Positions 24,867-33,047 of a stretch of DNA of 43,378 nucleotides are shown here, in pieces. The position numbers were made by a program, and so were the translations under genes. The notes under the pieces were generated by a model that searched no databases, was not told the DNA's origin, and worked only from the letters and a program-made list of their open reading frames with translations. The first letter of the stretch is position 1. Each line of letters opens with the position of its first letter. This DNA comes from a virus. Location: the IMG/VR virus record IMGVR_UViG_3300044815_000010, positions 1 through 43,378 of that record, one strand, 5' to 3'.

Positions 24867-24884
24867 GCAAAAACCTCTTTATGT

Positions 24885-24910
24885 AAAAACAGGGGCGCGC
24901 GGCCCCTGTT
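24885..24910 (-). terminator. rho-independent terminator within the late operon
   Basis: AACAGGGGC (24888-24896) pairs perfectly with GCCCCTGTT (24902-24910) around a 5-base loop. On the minus strand a run of T follows (GTTTTTAC, to 24885). It lies after the capsid genes and before the 260-residue structural gene. Partial termination here would make more capsid protein than tail protein. Confidence 0.8.
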
Positions 24911-24929
24911 GTATTTGCGTTCAACTAGA

Positions 24930-25100
24930 TCAGATCACGTCTTCATCAGTCTTTGGCTTGCCGCTCTTTTTTGCGGCAGGCTCGTCCTTGAGTTCGACGA
25001 ACCAAGCATCTTTCAGGTCGGTATCGTCAGGAACATTGAACTCCGCATCCTTTTCACGCAATTCACCGAAGTAGCCTTTTTCGAGAGCTTTGACTTTCAT
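24930..25100 (-). CDS. small capsid-module protein (56 aa)
   Basis: ATG 25100 opens a 56-codon frame ending at TGA 24930. The product begins MKVKALEKGYFGELREKDAE, with FNVPD and later AWFVEL, then a Lys/Asp-rich tail. Short proteins of this pattern are frequent next to major capsid genes in podoviruses; their role is unknown. It starts 2 bases after the cement-protein stop and ends just before the terminator. Confidence 0.7.
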   Translation of the reverse strand: MKVKALEKGYFGELREKDAEFNVPDDTDLKDAWFVELKDEPAAKKSGKPKTDEDVI

Positions 25101-25102
25101 GA

Positions 25103-25537
25103 TCAAGCAATCACAAAGCCGCCGGCATAGTTGTTGTTTGCCTGAACGTCGAGCGTCAGATAAGCATCAACAGTACCCGCTGTCATCACGCCAGTCGCGA
25201 TGCGGTAAGCAAGGCGGAGGTAGCGGTTCAGACCAATCGGCAAAGCCGCACGAACGAGCGTGGTGTTCGCTGTCAGCGCCGCAACAGCAGTCACTGGTGT
25301 CAGAACTTGCACGTCAGTGAATGTCGAGTTATCAGTCGAATGCTGCAGAACCACCTGCAATGCGCCACCTGCAGCGGTAGTGAATGCCGCCTTCACTTTT
25401 GCGTAGACGTAAATCACTTCGTCACCGATGCCTTGGTCGGCGGTCGATCCGGTATCGTAGACATTGGTTGAAGGGGTATCGCCTACTGCCGTCACGGCTT
25501 GCGCCAGCGAGAAGGTTTCTTGAATATCGAGAATCAT
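25103..25537 (-). CDS. Bbp16-family capsid cement protein
   Basis: The 144-residue product matches the pattern of the Bordetella phage BPP-1 cement protein Bbp16: an opening MILDIQETFSLAQAVTAVGD, then STNVYDTGS, a beta-rich core, LPIGLNRYLRLAYRIATG, and the ending AYLTLDVQANNN. Cement proteins bind the outside of the capsid at symmetry points and stabilise it after expansion. GAGGG precedes ATG 25537. It lies right after the major capsid gene, as in BPP-1. Confidence 0.85.
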   Translation of the reverse strand: MILDIQETFSLAQAVTAVGDTPSTNVYDTGSTADQGIGDEVIYVYAKVKAAFTTAAGGALQVVLQHSTDNSTFTDVQVLTPVTAVAALTANTTLVRAALPIGLNRYLRLAYRIATGVMTAGTVDAYLTLDVQANNNYAGGFVIA

Positions 25538-25561
25538 GATGTAGCCCTCAGATAAAGGTGA

Positions 25562-26611
25562 TCAGACAACGCGCGCTTCGGTCGACAAGAGTCGATCGAT
25601 CGTGCGGATCGGTGTGCCGAAGAATTGCATGGAGCCGTTGTTCACGGAGCCAGGCGCAACGTCGCCAAATTGGTTAGTGGCTTCCACGACCTTGACCGCA
25701 GTGTTCGACTTGTCCAGCGCGGCGACAGAGAGGAATTCTTTGACGGTGCGGTTTGCATAGAATACCGGCTTGCCCATGCCCATCATCGGGATACGGGACT
25801 GCGCACGGATCATCAGCTTCATCAGCGCAGTTGCAGCCGTCGGCGCTTGCGTGCCGGTTTGCGCGACTAGATCGGTCATGTTGATGTTGCAGATGCGAAC
25901 GACATAGCGCCAATCGCGGACAGCTAGGCCGACTTTCCATTTCCACAAGTCAGCGAATGCGCGATAGCGATCGTTGTTTGCGTCAAATGCGTCAATCTCG
26001 CCGAGATCCTTGTGATCCAGACCGGCGCTCGAACCTTTTGGATAGATGCCGGTAATAGTATTCGGGCCCCAAACGACTAGCCAGACCGAGCTGTTATTTG
26101 ATCCAGTGCCGCCTGCGTCGATCACATTCTGCGAAGTCGGAACGGATGCAGAGACGGTATTGAAACGCGGTGTCAGGCCGGTAAAGCGTTCCGGGTTCAC
26201 GGAAGTGTCGCCGTAGATCAGGGTTTCGCCGAGCGACTGGTTCATACCTTCGATTTCGCCCATCGCTTCGGATAGACGGAATTCAGCCGTGTTGCCATTC
26301 AGGTTTGCCGCGTCAACGTCGATTTCATTGCGCGCTTCCAGCATACCGCAAGTGTCAGTGACTTGTGCGCGGATCGACTTGGTCGGCTGCACACCTTGAT
26401 ACAGCTTGCGCCATGTTGGCGCCGGCAGACCGACGCGGATCGAGGATTGATGTCCGGTAGGCAAATTGCCTTCGATAAACGTCATGTCGATCAGAATTTC
26501 ATTCGCCTGCGTCATCAGCTCGACGAGTTTTGCCGGCTTGCCATCAGGATCAATCGAGCGTGCGATGTCGGTCATTGTGACCGCGCCGGCCTTGCTTGGT
26601 AAAGTTGCCAT
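25562..26611 (-). CDS. major capsid protein (BPP-1 Bbp17-like)
   Basis: The 349-residue protein begins with MTDIARSIDPDGKPAKLVEL and has segments such as GHQSSIRVGLPAPTWRKLYQ and FGDVAPGSVNN. Length, neighbours and character fit the BPP-1-type major capsid protein, an HK97-like shell protein with rearranged topology. Hundreds of copies form the head. A 140-base untranslated gap (26612-26751) separates it from the scaffold gene; this gap has an imperfect dyad near 26670-26690 but no promoter I can support. CGGAGC precedes the start. Confidence 0.85.
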   Translation of the reverse strand: MATLPSKAGAVTMTDIARSIDPDGKPAKLVELMTQANEILIDMTFIEGNLPTGHQSSIRVGLPAPTWRKLYQGVQPTKSIRAQVTDTCGMLEARNEIDVDAANLNGNTAEFRLSEAMGEIEGMNQSLGETLIYGDTSVNPERFTGLTPRFNTVSASVPTSQNVIDAGGTGSNNSSVWLVVWGPNTITGIYPKGSSAGLDHKDLGEIDAFDANNDRYRAFADLWKWKVGLAVRDWRYVVRICNINMTDLVAQTGTQAPTAATALMKLMIRAQSRIPMMGMGKPVFYANRTVKEFLSVAALDKSNTAVKVVEATNQFGDVAPGSVNNGSMQFFGTPIRTIDRLLSTEARVV

Positions 26612-26751
26612 GTTTTAAGCTCCGAAAAAGGATATACGGGGTCACATACCTGATGCGATGTATCGCCCCATGGCGCGATATCCTCATCAATTAGATCAGG
26701 ATGGTACATCAGCGATGTTGTATCCACAATGCAACACCGCTAATTAGTCAA

Positions 26752-27516
26752 CTACTTGTTTGTGCCAGAATACAACAGTTCTGCAGTTGACGGTTTGACA
26801 CCATTACCGCCGTTATTCGCGCCCAATCCGGCAGCGTCGTGCTCGCCGATCGACTTGCCGATGTTCTGCCAGAACTTCATTGTTTCCTTGTAGCCGAGCA
26901 CAGACTCCATCGACGAGATCACCTGCATCTGTTTTGCCTGATCGCCAGCAATGAACTGCGTTACGCCACGGCGTGCGAGTTCCATGTTCGCGGTGGACTG
27001 CGTTCCCCACTCATTCGTGAGATCGGCAGCCTCGGCCTTATTCTTTGAATCCAGCGCCGTGATGCGATCGGCTTCGGACTTTTGCGCAGCGGCAGTCTGT
27101 TCTGAAAATATTTTGTTGCGGATTTCCAACAGTTTCGCCGCTTGTTCCGGCAGGATATTCGCCTCCTTGAACAGCGTTTGAATCAGCGCCGCGTTTTCAG
27201 GACTGTCGCCATCGGGCAACGTGACCTCGTACGCTTCGGCGGAATCAGGCGCACCAATCGCTTTGTAAAATTCGGCCCATTCTTCAGGCGTCGCATCCTT
27301 ACCTGGCCTTTTGACAGCAGGCGTTTCGAGCTTGGCAGCCTCGGCGGCGGCGAGTTCCTTGGCAGCCTGTTCTTCAGGCGTCAGCGCGACAGGCGTTTCT
27401 GCGCCTGCAGCAGCGCCATCGACAGCAGCGTCAGGCGCGCCAAACAGTGCGGCGCCGGCCAGGGAGCCTGCATCGGTAGGAGCGGCGACGGCAGCAGTGG
27501 TTACGGTATCAGTCAT
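26752..27516 (-). CDS. capsid scaffolding protein
   Basis: The 254-residue product is Ala/Glu-rich and mostly helical, with an Ala/Pro-rich N-terminus, the motif TPEEWAEFYKAIGAPDSAEAYE (only its helix character is diagnostic) and a helical C-terminal half. Composition and position directly before the major capsid gene fit a head scaffold, which guides shell assembly and then leaves. TGAGG precedes ATG 27516, two bases after the upstream stop. Confidence 0.75.
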   Translation of the reverse strand: MTDTVTTAAVAAPTDAGSLAGAALFGAPDAAVDGAAAGAETPVALTPEEQAAKELAAAEAAKLETPAVKRPGKDATPEEWAEFYKAIGAPDSAEAYEVTLPDGDSPENAALIQTLFKEANILPEQAAKLLEIRNKIFSEQTAAAQKSEADRITALDSKNKAEAADLTNEWGTQSTANMELARRGVTQFIAGDQAKQMQVISSMESVLGYKETMKFWQNIGKSIGEHDAAGLGANNGGNGVKPSTAELLYSGTNK

Positions 27517-27518
27517 GA

Positions 27519-27878
27519 TTAAACCTCAGAAAGTTGGTTGCGGAGTGCGTAGCCCATGAGCGGCCAAATCTTTTGCACGGCATTATTGCGCGCGATCTTT
27601 CGACCGATCTCTGCGTCGAAGTTCTCCGGGCTGGCGCAGGCCGATTCGCCAGTGACGGTGAAGCCGTTGCGCAGGACCAGGACGCAGAAAGTCAACAGAT
27701 CAAGAGAGGGCGAATAATCCTTGAGGCCGCCGACGCCTACAGGGTCGTCGTTTGCCTCTGCACCTTCCCTGGCAGTGAAGTAATGCTCGCTGGCGATATT
27801 CGCCTCGATGTCGTCCGGCGTGATGCGCGGCTCCGTTAATCCCTTGGCTTGTATCTCAGCTTCTATATTTTCATTCAT
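27519..27878 (-). CDS. Gp49/Sf6 gene 66-family phage protein
   Basis: The 119-residue product contains LLTFCVLVLRNGFTVTGESA, then CASPENFDAEIGRKIARNNA and VQKIWPLMGYALR. This is the clear signature of the small phage Gp49 (N4 gp49/Sf6 gene 66) family, which is widespread but of unknown function. I chose ATG 27878, which overlaps the Bbp19-like stop; an in-frame TTG two codons earlier is less likely. Here it is encoded between portal and scaffold genes. Confidence 0.85.
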   Translation of the reverse strand: MNENIEAEIQAKGLTEPRITPDDIEANIASEHYFTAREGAEANDDPVGVGGLKDYSPSLDLLTFCVLVLRNGFTVTGESACASPENFDAEIGRKIARNNAVQKIWPLMGYALRNQLSEV

Positions 27879-28161
27879 TTTCAAGTTCCTTCATGCGGTT
27901 GAGAGCTTCATCGCTCAGGTTGAGAATCGAGGTAATGCGCAGCCATACTTCACGCCGCCCTTCCAGAATCGCCGAGGCGTGCGTGTCATACGTGCCGTTT
28001 CGATCGAACGTGCTGCAGCTTGAATCAGCACGACAGAACTCGCGCAGATCATCGAGCATGGATTTCACTACGCGCGGATCACGGTTCTCGCGCAGGAATA
28101 CCCAGCGAAAGATCCGGCGCTTGTTGAGCCAGATATGGAATTGGGATTTCTCGGCTGCCAT
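27871..28161 (-). CDS. Bbp19-family protein
   Basis: The 96-residue product has the pattern of the BPP-1 Bbp19 family: DPRVVKSMLDDLREFCRADS, STFDRNGTYDTHA, and ILEGRREVWLRITSILNLS. The family lies between portal and capsid genes in related phages; function unknown. It starts in a TGATG overlap with the small HicB-like gene and overlaps the Gp49-like gene at its end, so it is part of a translationally coupled set. Confidence 0.8.
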   Translation of the reverse strand: MAAEKSQFHIWLNKRRIFRWVFLRENRDPRVVKSMLDDLREFCRADSSCSTFDRNGTYDTHASAILEGRREVWLRITSILNLSDEALNRMKELENE

Positions 28162-28319
28162 CAGTGCAGAATCCTATCATCCATCTGATCGAGGAAGTCG
28201 TCGACTGCCTCATCGTGACCATTGCCATGACCGACTAGTTCAGGAACATCAGCACAGTGAGCAATGAAGCCAGGAAAGCCGTCATCGAACTCAGTCGATG
28301 TGACCGTCAGGCTTTTCAT
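28161..28319 (-). CDS. small HicB-like protein (52 aa)
   Basis: A short frame coupled on both sides: ATG 28319 overlaps the portal stop and its TGA overlaps the next ATG. The product pattern (DGFPGFIAHCADVPELVGHG, then DEAVDDFLDQMDDRI) resembles the start of HicB-type proteins, where GYxAxxPDLPG is followed by a DEA-starting helix. HicB antitoxins neutralise HicA toxins and bind DNA. No HicA-like gene and no DNA-binding tail are present here, so it is either an orphan fold reuse or a chance resemblance. Confidence 0.5.
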   Translation of the reverse strand: MKSLTVTSTEFDDGFPGFIAHCADVPELVGHGNGHDEAVDDFLDQMDDRILH

Positions 28320-29977
28320 TTCGGCACCACGCCAGGCAATTGCTGCCCTTCAGCAGTAGCCGAGATTGCACCAGCCTGCGCCAGGCTCTTGGCTGCATCA
28401 GCCGCTACCGGCGCCGCAGCGAGAACCTGATCCATCTGCGCTTTCTGCTGCTGCGCCGCATCGATCGCTTGCATATCCTCGTCTGAGTACAGGCATTTCG
28501 CCGGCATGCCGTTGACGCGCGCCAGGTACTTCGATGCCTCATCGACGTTGAAGCGCTTGAATGCGGATGGGCCTGCCACCTGTGCAATCGGCGCGAGCTG
28601 TTCAAACGTCCGCAGGATCGCGACGCCGCCCTCGGCTTCACGCATGCGGGACAATGGCGAGTCGAATTCGATCGCATACAGACCGCCAGCATCAGCCAGT
28701 TTCTTCGGCATCTCAGGCAGTTGACCGGCCATCGCCAGAATGTCCAGCTCACGCTTGAGCATCGGCGTCAGGAATTCGGTTTCAATGCGGCTGCCGGTCG
28801 GGCCGATCAGTTGGCCTTTTTCCTGCGCGCGCAGCATCGCTTCGGTCGCCGTGATGTTCGGCTTGTCGATCAGGATCTGGAACAGGGTTTGCAGCAGCGC
28901 GTCATTGATGACCGAGCGCTTTTGATCCATCAGTTCAATGCCGACTTGCAGGTTCTCGCCGAGCTTCATTGGCACGATCATCTGCCGGCCTTGATCATCG
29001 AGCCCGCCGTAATTGATCGCGGCCGGCATCATCTTGATCGCGTCGAGGATGCCGTCACGCCCAGCCAGCAACGGCGGCAGGACCGCGAGCTGAGCAGCCT
29101 GAATCGTCGTGCGGTTCATTTCGTTGAGCATCTTCACGTCAGGATTAATCGTCATGCATGGTGAACGGCCATAAACCTCGCCAGGCAATAAATCGTAACG
29201 ACCTACCGGATATGGGAACGTGCGGAAGCCGCCTTCCTCGATGATCTCGCGCGTGTCATAGCAGACGTAATACGAAATAAATTCCATCCCGCGATGATCC
29301 TTGCGGTTCACGTCGGCATCGAGCCGTGGCTTGACGCAGTGCAGGAAGCGGAATTCTTGATCAGGGGTTTTCTCAGCAGCGCGCTTTATGATCGCCGGCA
29401 GCTTGTCACCCCATTTCTGGAATGCCTGGCGCGCCGTCCAGTACCAGTCGCGATGCACCAGGTCGACATTGCCGAATTCGTTCTCAGCGAAATAGAGCTG
29501 CTTCATCGGCACAGATCGATAGAACAGCGACTTGCCGGTTTGCTCACCGACAAACATGCCGTACGAGCCGTATTTGCCGCCGTTGTAGTAGCAGCCTTGC
29601 ACCTCGGAATCGAAGTTTGCCGCATAGCGGGCGCGGAACAGGATGGATGTCACTTGTTCCAGGTAGCGCGTGACCTCCATATCCTCAGCCAGGCCTTCAT
29701 CGACCGGCTTGAGCTTATGCCATGTTTGATTGCGCGGCGTGACGAGCGAGTGAATCGCCGCCTTGAAGCGATCGAGCGCCAGGCCGGGCGTGGCATCGAA
29801 TGCCTTCTCGGTGCGCTGTTGGCCTTTTGAAGCAGTCGGCGACATCGATCCGAAGTCGGCGGCAGACGGATTGATGCGCTCATCGATCTCGGTCCACACG
29901 CGTTCGAAGTTCGACGAACGCAGGTTTTGCATGCGTCCGTGTTGCGAAATGAGTTCGTCCGCGCGCAGATCGGCCAT
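28316..29977 (-). CDS. portal (head-tail connector) protein
   Basis: The 553-residue protein has the podovirus portal pattern: an N-terminal helix ending in RVWTEIDERINPSAADFGS, FDATPGLALDRFKAAIHSLV, YGSYGMFVGE and the C-terminal helical LLQTLFQILIDKPNITATEA with MLRAQEKGQLIGPTGSR. Twelve copies form the ring through which DNA enters and leaves. Length agrees with T7 gp8-type portals. It overlaps the HicB-like gene and follows the small structural gene by 3 bases. Confidence 0.9.
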   Translation of the reverse strand: MADLRADELISQHGRMQNLRSSNFERVWTEIDERINPSAADFGSMSPTASKGQQRTEKAFDATPGLALDRFKAAIHSLVTPRNQTWHKLKPVDEGLAEDMEVTRYLEQVTSILFRARYAANFDSEVQGCYYNGGKYGSYGMFVGEQTGKSLFYRSVPMKQLYFAENEFGNVDLVHRDWYWTARQAFQKWGDKLPAIIKRAAEKTPDQEFRFLHCVKPRLDADVNRKDHRGMEFISYYVCYDTREIIEEGGFRTFPYPVGRYDLLPGEVYGRSPCMTINPDVKMLNEMNRTTIQAAQLAVLPPLLAGRDGILDAIKMMPAAINYGGLDDQGRQMIVPMKLGENLQVGIELMDQKRSVINDALLQTLFQILIDKPNITATEAMLRAQEKGQLIGPTGSRIETEFLTPMLKRELDILAMAGQLPEMPKKLADAGGLYAIEFDSPLSRMREAEGGVAILRTFEQLAPIAQVAGPSAFKRFNVDEASKYLARVNGMPAKCLYSDEDMQAIDAAQQQKAQMDQVLAAAPVAADAAKSLAQAGAISATAEGQQLPGVVPK

Positions 29978-29980
29978 GTC

Positions 29981-30187
29981 TTATTGCCCCAGCAGTGTTT
30001 TGCCAGCCACCGCACCAGCAGTCGTGCCGCTGTCAGGCGTAGTCAGCACAGTCGCTGCCGAGCCTTTGCGCTTGCGCATGATGTCCGCTGTATCGCGATC
30101 AACTTGTTCCTGATTGACGACCGGTACTTGTACCTCTGTGACTGCAGGCGCTTGCTGCACCTGTGGTGAACTGAACAATCCGCCCAT
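29981..30187 (-). CDS. small phage structural-module protein (68 aa)
   Basis: The product begins MGGLFSSPQ, has a Pro/Val/Gln-rich part, then ADIMRKRKGSAATVLTTPDS and a Gly/Ala tail. Small proteins of the pattern MGGLFS...RRxxxKGxxxTxLT are common beside portal genes. Role unknown; possibly a virion component. GAGG lies before ATG 30187. Confidence 0.65.
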   Translation of the reverse strand: MGGLFSSPQVQQAPAVTEVQVPVVNQEQVDRDTADIMRKRKGSAATVLTTPDSGTTAGAVAGKTLLGQ

Positions 30188-30220
30188 TGTGATAATCCTC
30201 GTTGTAATGTGAAATTCGCA

Positions 30221-31783
30221 TCAGCCTAGAACTGAATACGCTGTCTCGGCATGTGTCCGCAAGGCACCATTATGCCCCGACTTCGTGATCAGGTTTGCAC
30301 TTTTTGCCTGCGCCCATTGCCGGAACGCGTCCGCGCCTTCGGAATTGGCATCGTGTTTCGGCTCGTCCGACCAGCGTGCATCCTGCGCATTCCAGCGTTT
30401 CTTGTAGTTTTCGAGGCGTTGCAGTCCAAGCTTACAGCCAGCCTCATCGAAGTACGCCGAGCCGAACGCCTCGCGCGTGATCTGGATCCCGGTGTTGACA
30501 TCGGTTATCACCGGCACGATCACAATGTTCCGAAGGCCAATATCCTCAAGCATCTGTTTCGTCGACTTATTCGTGTCGGATAGGCGCTTGTGCGCCGCAT
30601 CATGCGGCAGGAAATGCTTGTTCCAGACATGGCCAGTTTTCTGCAATTCAGCAACGTAATGCTTCAACGTCTCGCCGTGCGCTTCGATATAGCCGACGAA
30701 GCGATCCTCCATGCCAACCTGCTGATGCAGCCAGATCGCGCAGCCGTCGCTGTTGCCGATGTCCCAAAACGTATTCACCGGCACCGAGATTTCAGGAATC
30801 GACAGGATGCGGCCTTTCTTGCGCGCCGCCGTGAGCTGATCGGTGTAGTAGCAGCCTTCGGTCGACACCTGGAATGCCTCGCGTGGAGTCGACGGGTATT
30901 CCTGCCACATGCGTTCGGCACTACCGGCGAAGTCCGTATCGCGCGTCGCTACGTACCAGGCGCGTTGTTCGTCATCGAGCGCGCATTGCTCAGTGGCTTC
31001 GATGCGGTCGAAATATTCGTGATCCTTCGGCGTGATCAGCACGTTGGCTGTCGCCATGCGGTACGAGTCGTCGCCATGCCACGGGAAGAAATGAAACCGG
31101 TAGTCGCGTTCAGTGAGCGGACGACCCTGATCAGCCACGGCCATCGCACGCTGCGACATATCGTGGAACTCGCCCTCAGCGCCCTCAGCAGTCGATTCGA
31201 TGATCGTGATGCCGTTCAGCGGCACCGCCGGGATCGAGCCCGTGATGACTTCCTTGGCCTTGTCGGGATACTTCGCGCAGATTTTGCCGAATTCGGAAAT
31301 ATGGAGGCGATGGATCGTGCCGGATCGCATCGATGTCGCCACACGAACGGATGAATTGTTGTGTGCGAACAACAGCTCGGTTGCCGAGTCGCGCGCCAAC
31401 GGCATCGCGGCCTTCAGATCCGGCGGCAGGTTGTCGTACGCGAATTTCACTTTGTCACGGAAGATGACCTCGGCCGCCTCGCGATCTTGCGCAATGATGC
31501 CGCAGCGGCTGTTTGCGTTGAACAAGGCATGATCCAGCCAGACTATCGCGATCAGCGTCGTGAAGCCTAGCTGCCGTGCCTTGAGGATGATGTTTCGATG
31601 ATGCAGGCGATCGATGAAGCGACGCTGCGCCCGGTTTGGCTTGAACTGCATGACCAGTCCTGCAGCGTCGTCATCCGTGCCCTTAACGATGATTTTGTAC
31701 AGATTCGATATGCGCCACATGGGATCGCCCAGGCGCTTGCGCAGTTCGACCGCAGCGGCCTTGTCTGCGTCAGTCTGTTTCAT
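30221..31783 (-). CDS. terL: terminase large subunit
   Basis: The 520-residue protein has an N-terminal ATPase domain with a Walker A variant KARQLGFTT (68-76), a Walker B LHISEF (160-165, catalytic Glu164) and motif III near ESTAEG (196-201). The C-terminal nuclease domain has FWDIGNSDG (first metal-binding Asp341) and the conserved HDAAHKR. It drives DNA into the head and cuts the concatemer. It overlaps the small-subunit gene by 14 bases. No pac or cos site can be recognised by eye. Confidence 0.95.
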   Translation of the reverse strand: MKQTDADKAAAVELRKRLGDPMWRISNLYKIIVKGTDDDAAGLVMQFKPNRAQRRFIDRLHHRNIILKARQLGFTTLIAIVWLDHALFNANSRCGIIAQDREAAEVIFRDKVKFAYDNLPPDLKAAMPLARDSATELLFAHNNSSVRVATSMRSGTIHRLHISEFGKICAKYPDKAKEVITGSIPAVPLNGITIIESTAEGAEGEFHDMSQRAMAVADQGRPLTERDYRFHFFPWHGDDSYRMATANVLITPKDHEYFDRIEATEQCALDDEQRAWYVATRDTDFAGSAERMWQEYPSTPREAFQVSTEGCYYTDQLTAARKKGRILSIPEISVPVNTFWDIGNSDGCAIWLHQQVGMEDRFVGYIEAHGETLKHYVAELQKTGHVWNKHFLPHDAAHKRLSDTNKSTKQMLEDIGLRNIVIVPVITDVNTGIQITREAFGSAYFDEAGCKLGLQRLENYKKRWNAQDARWSDEPKHDANSEGADAFRQWAQAKSANLITKSGHNGALRTHAETAYSVLG

Positions 31784-32261
31784 CGGCTACCGGCTTGAGT
31801 GCAGAGCCGCCAAGCGATGCGAGGATGTCGGACAGGCCCGTATGATGCACTTCGGCTTGGACGCGATCGCCGTACACCTTCGGCAGCATTTTCGAAAGAA
31901 TCCACTTGCGGGTATCGACGCGAAGCTTTGAGCGCGCGATTACGTCGTGATCGGTACGCTGCTCGCCAGACGAAGGATCGACGTAGGTATCGTTCGCCCC
32001 GTCGTCGCTGATCGACAGGATTTCAGAGGCTAGAAGTTCCGCCTGCATCTGCTTCCCGCGCGTGTATTGCGCGGAAAGCGCGTCGTGATCCGAAACCCAC
32101 TGCAGGAACGTGGTAAGCGGAACACCAACATCGAGGCAGATGGAACGCAACGATTCATGCCCAGCAACGCGTTCGATGATCGCATCAGCCTTTGCCTGAT
32201 CGTACGTGCTAGGGCGGCCTGTTGGCTTTTTCGGCACAGCAGGCTTTTTCTCGATGCTCAT
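31770..32261 (-). CDS. terS: terminase small subunit
   Basis: The 163-residue product has the small-subunit layout: basic N-terminus with GRPSTYDQ, a helix-turn-helix (about residues 30-55, ESLRSICLDVGVPLTTFLQW), then helices and WILSKMLPKVYGDRV, the usual signature before the C-terminal segment. It recognises the packaging start and stimulates the large subunit. I chose ATG 32261, which overlaps the small membrane gene by ATGA, over GTG 32279. Confidence 0.88.
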   Translation of the reverse strand: MSIEKKPAVPKKPTGRPSTYDQAKADAIIERVAGHESLRSICLDVGVPLTTFLQWVSDHDALSAQYTRGKQMQAELLASEILSISDDGANDTYVDPSSGEQRTDHDVIARSKLRVDTRKWILSKMLPKVYGDRVQAEVHHTGLSDILASLGGSALKPVADETD

Positions 32262-32353
32262 CGCCGATCCACCAAACACAACACGCCCACGTACAGCAGG
32301 CCGAGTAAAGCCGTGTAAGCCAATAATTCGATTGCTTGAATGAAATTTTCCAT
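32258..32353 (-). CDS. 31-residue membrane peptide coupled to terS
   Basis: ATG 32353 has AGGA upstream and the frame ends in an ATGA overlap with terS. The product is almost one membrane helix (IELLAYTALLGLLYVGVLCLV) with a basic end. Such coupled micro-proteins are rarely annotated. It could be a membrane effector or simply serve translation coupling of terS. Confidence 0.5.
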   Translation of the reverse strand: MENFIQAIELLAYTALLGLLYVGVLCLVDRR

Positions 32354-32363
32354 GATGGGAATC

Positions 32364-32594
32364 CTACAGCGATTTTCCGGTTTCAGCAACACGTCTGCGC
32401 TCACGACGCCAGACCACGACGGCATGTTCCAAAATTTCGAGAACGTCCGATCCTGCGCCCTGGTTGATCATGTGCTGCCGAAGTTCATCGTGACCCCATA
32501 AACCGTGCGGAGGACTGATCGCGGCATCTGTTGCGATGTTTGCAATGCCGCTATCGCCGCCGCGATAGTTTTGCAGCCAGTTCGCGAAACTCAT
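32364..32594 (-). CDS. YozE/SAM-like small protein
   Basis: The 76-residue product begins SFANWLQNYRGGDSGIANIA and continues with GHDELRQHMINQGAGSDVLE and LEHAVVVWRRERR. This pattern (xFxxWLxxxRxxDxxIxxLAxDA ... LxxHMxxxGA ... LExAxxxW) resembles the YozE SAM-like fold found in many phage small proteins. Function unknown. It overlaps its upstream neighbour by ATGA. Confidence 0.6.
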   Translation of the reverse strand: MSFANWLQNYRGGDSGIANIATDAAISPPHGLWGHDELRQHMINQGAGSDVLEILEHAVVVWRRERRRVAETGKSL

Positions 32595-32794
32595 GCTGTT
32601 CTCACGCAGACCGAAAGACCAAGGCGCGGGACGGTATTGACCTGAACCTCGAACCCTTCTCGAAATCGGGCAAACGATCGAGCCGCGTTTCGGATGACAC
32701 CAGGCTCAACAGGCGCAGTAAAAATATCGCCTACAGCCATGTCGCAAAATGGGTAGAGTTCTTGCCCAACAGAAATATCTAAAACGTTTGTCAT
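32591..32794 (-). CDS. small hypothetical protein (67 aa)
   Basis: ATG 32794 has AAAGGCGATC upstream. The 67-residue product appears beta-rich: LYPFCDMAVGDIFTAPVEPG, then a basic helix RNAARSFARFREGF and VQVNTVPRL. It resembles small KTSC- or DUF-type phage domains but I cannot name one. It is the first gene of the leftward packaging operon after the AT-rich intergenic region. Confidence 0.55.
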   Translation of the reverse strand: MTNVLDISVGQELYPFCDMAVGDIFTAPVEPGVIRNAARSFARFREGFEVQVNTVPRLGLSVCVRTA

Positions 32795-33047
32795 GATCGC
32801 CTTTCGAGTGTTGCGTTTTTGGTTGGTGCAAGTGGCACTGGCACAGGCAGCTTATAAACCTTTTCTAGAGACCCCTTATTATACTTATATATGTTGCATT
32901 TATATATACACTAAATTACTTACTGCTCCTTCCTTATTCTTCTTGTGACCTTGTGCCAAAAAGAAGAAAGAATATAATAAACAAGGACTTACGTAATTTT
33001 CGTTCTTGTGCCAAATCCTGTGCCGGCACAAGCTTCGTCCTGTGCCA
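32795..33047. other. AT-rich intergenic region, candidate origin or control region
   Basis: This 253-base gap separates the replication operon from the packaging operon, both leftward. Its centre (about 32870-33000) is markedly AT-rich for this genome, with stretches such as TTTATATATACACT. It carries several TGTGCCA words (listed separately) and a perfect -10 hexamer on the minus strand. These traits suit a replication origin next to the primase-helicase or a late promoter region. Confidence 0.45.

Noticed and set aside
26612-26751. Promoter before the major capsid gene
   Set aside because: A TTGACT is present on the minus strand near 26750, but no -10 hexamer lies at a 16-18-base spacing; only an imperfect dyad is seen.
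30590-31354. Plus-strand frame of 254 codons inside the terminase gene
   Set aside because: Antisense to a clear large terminase with ATPase and nuclease motifs; no independent evidence of coding.
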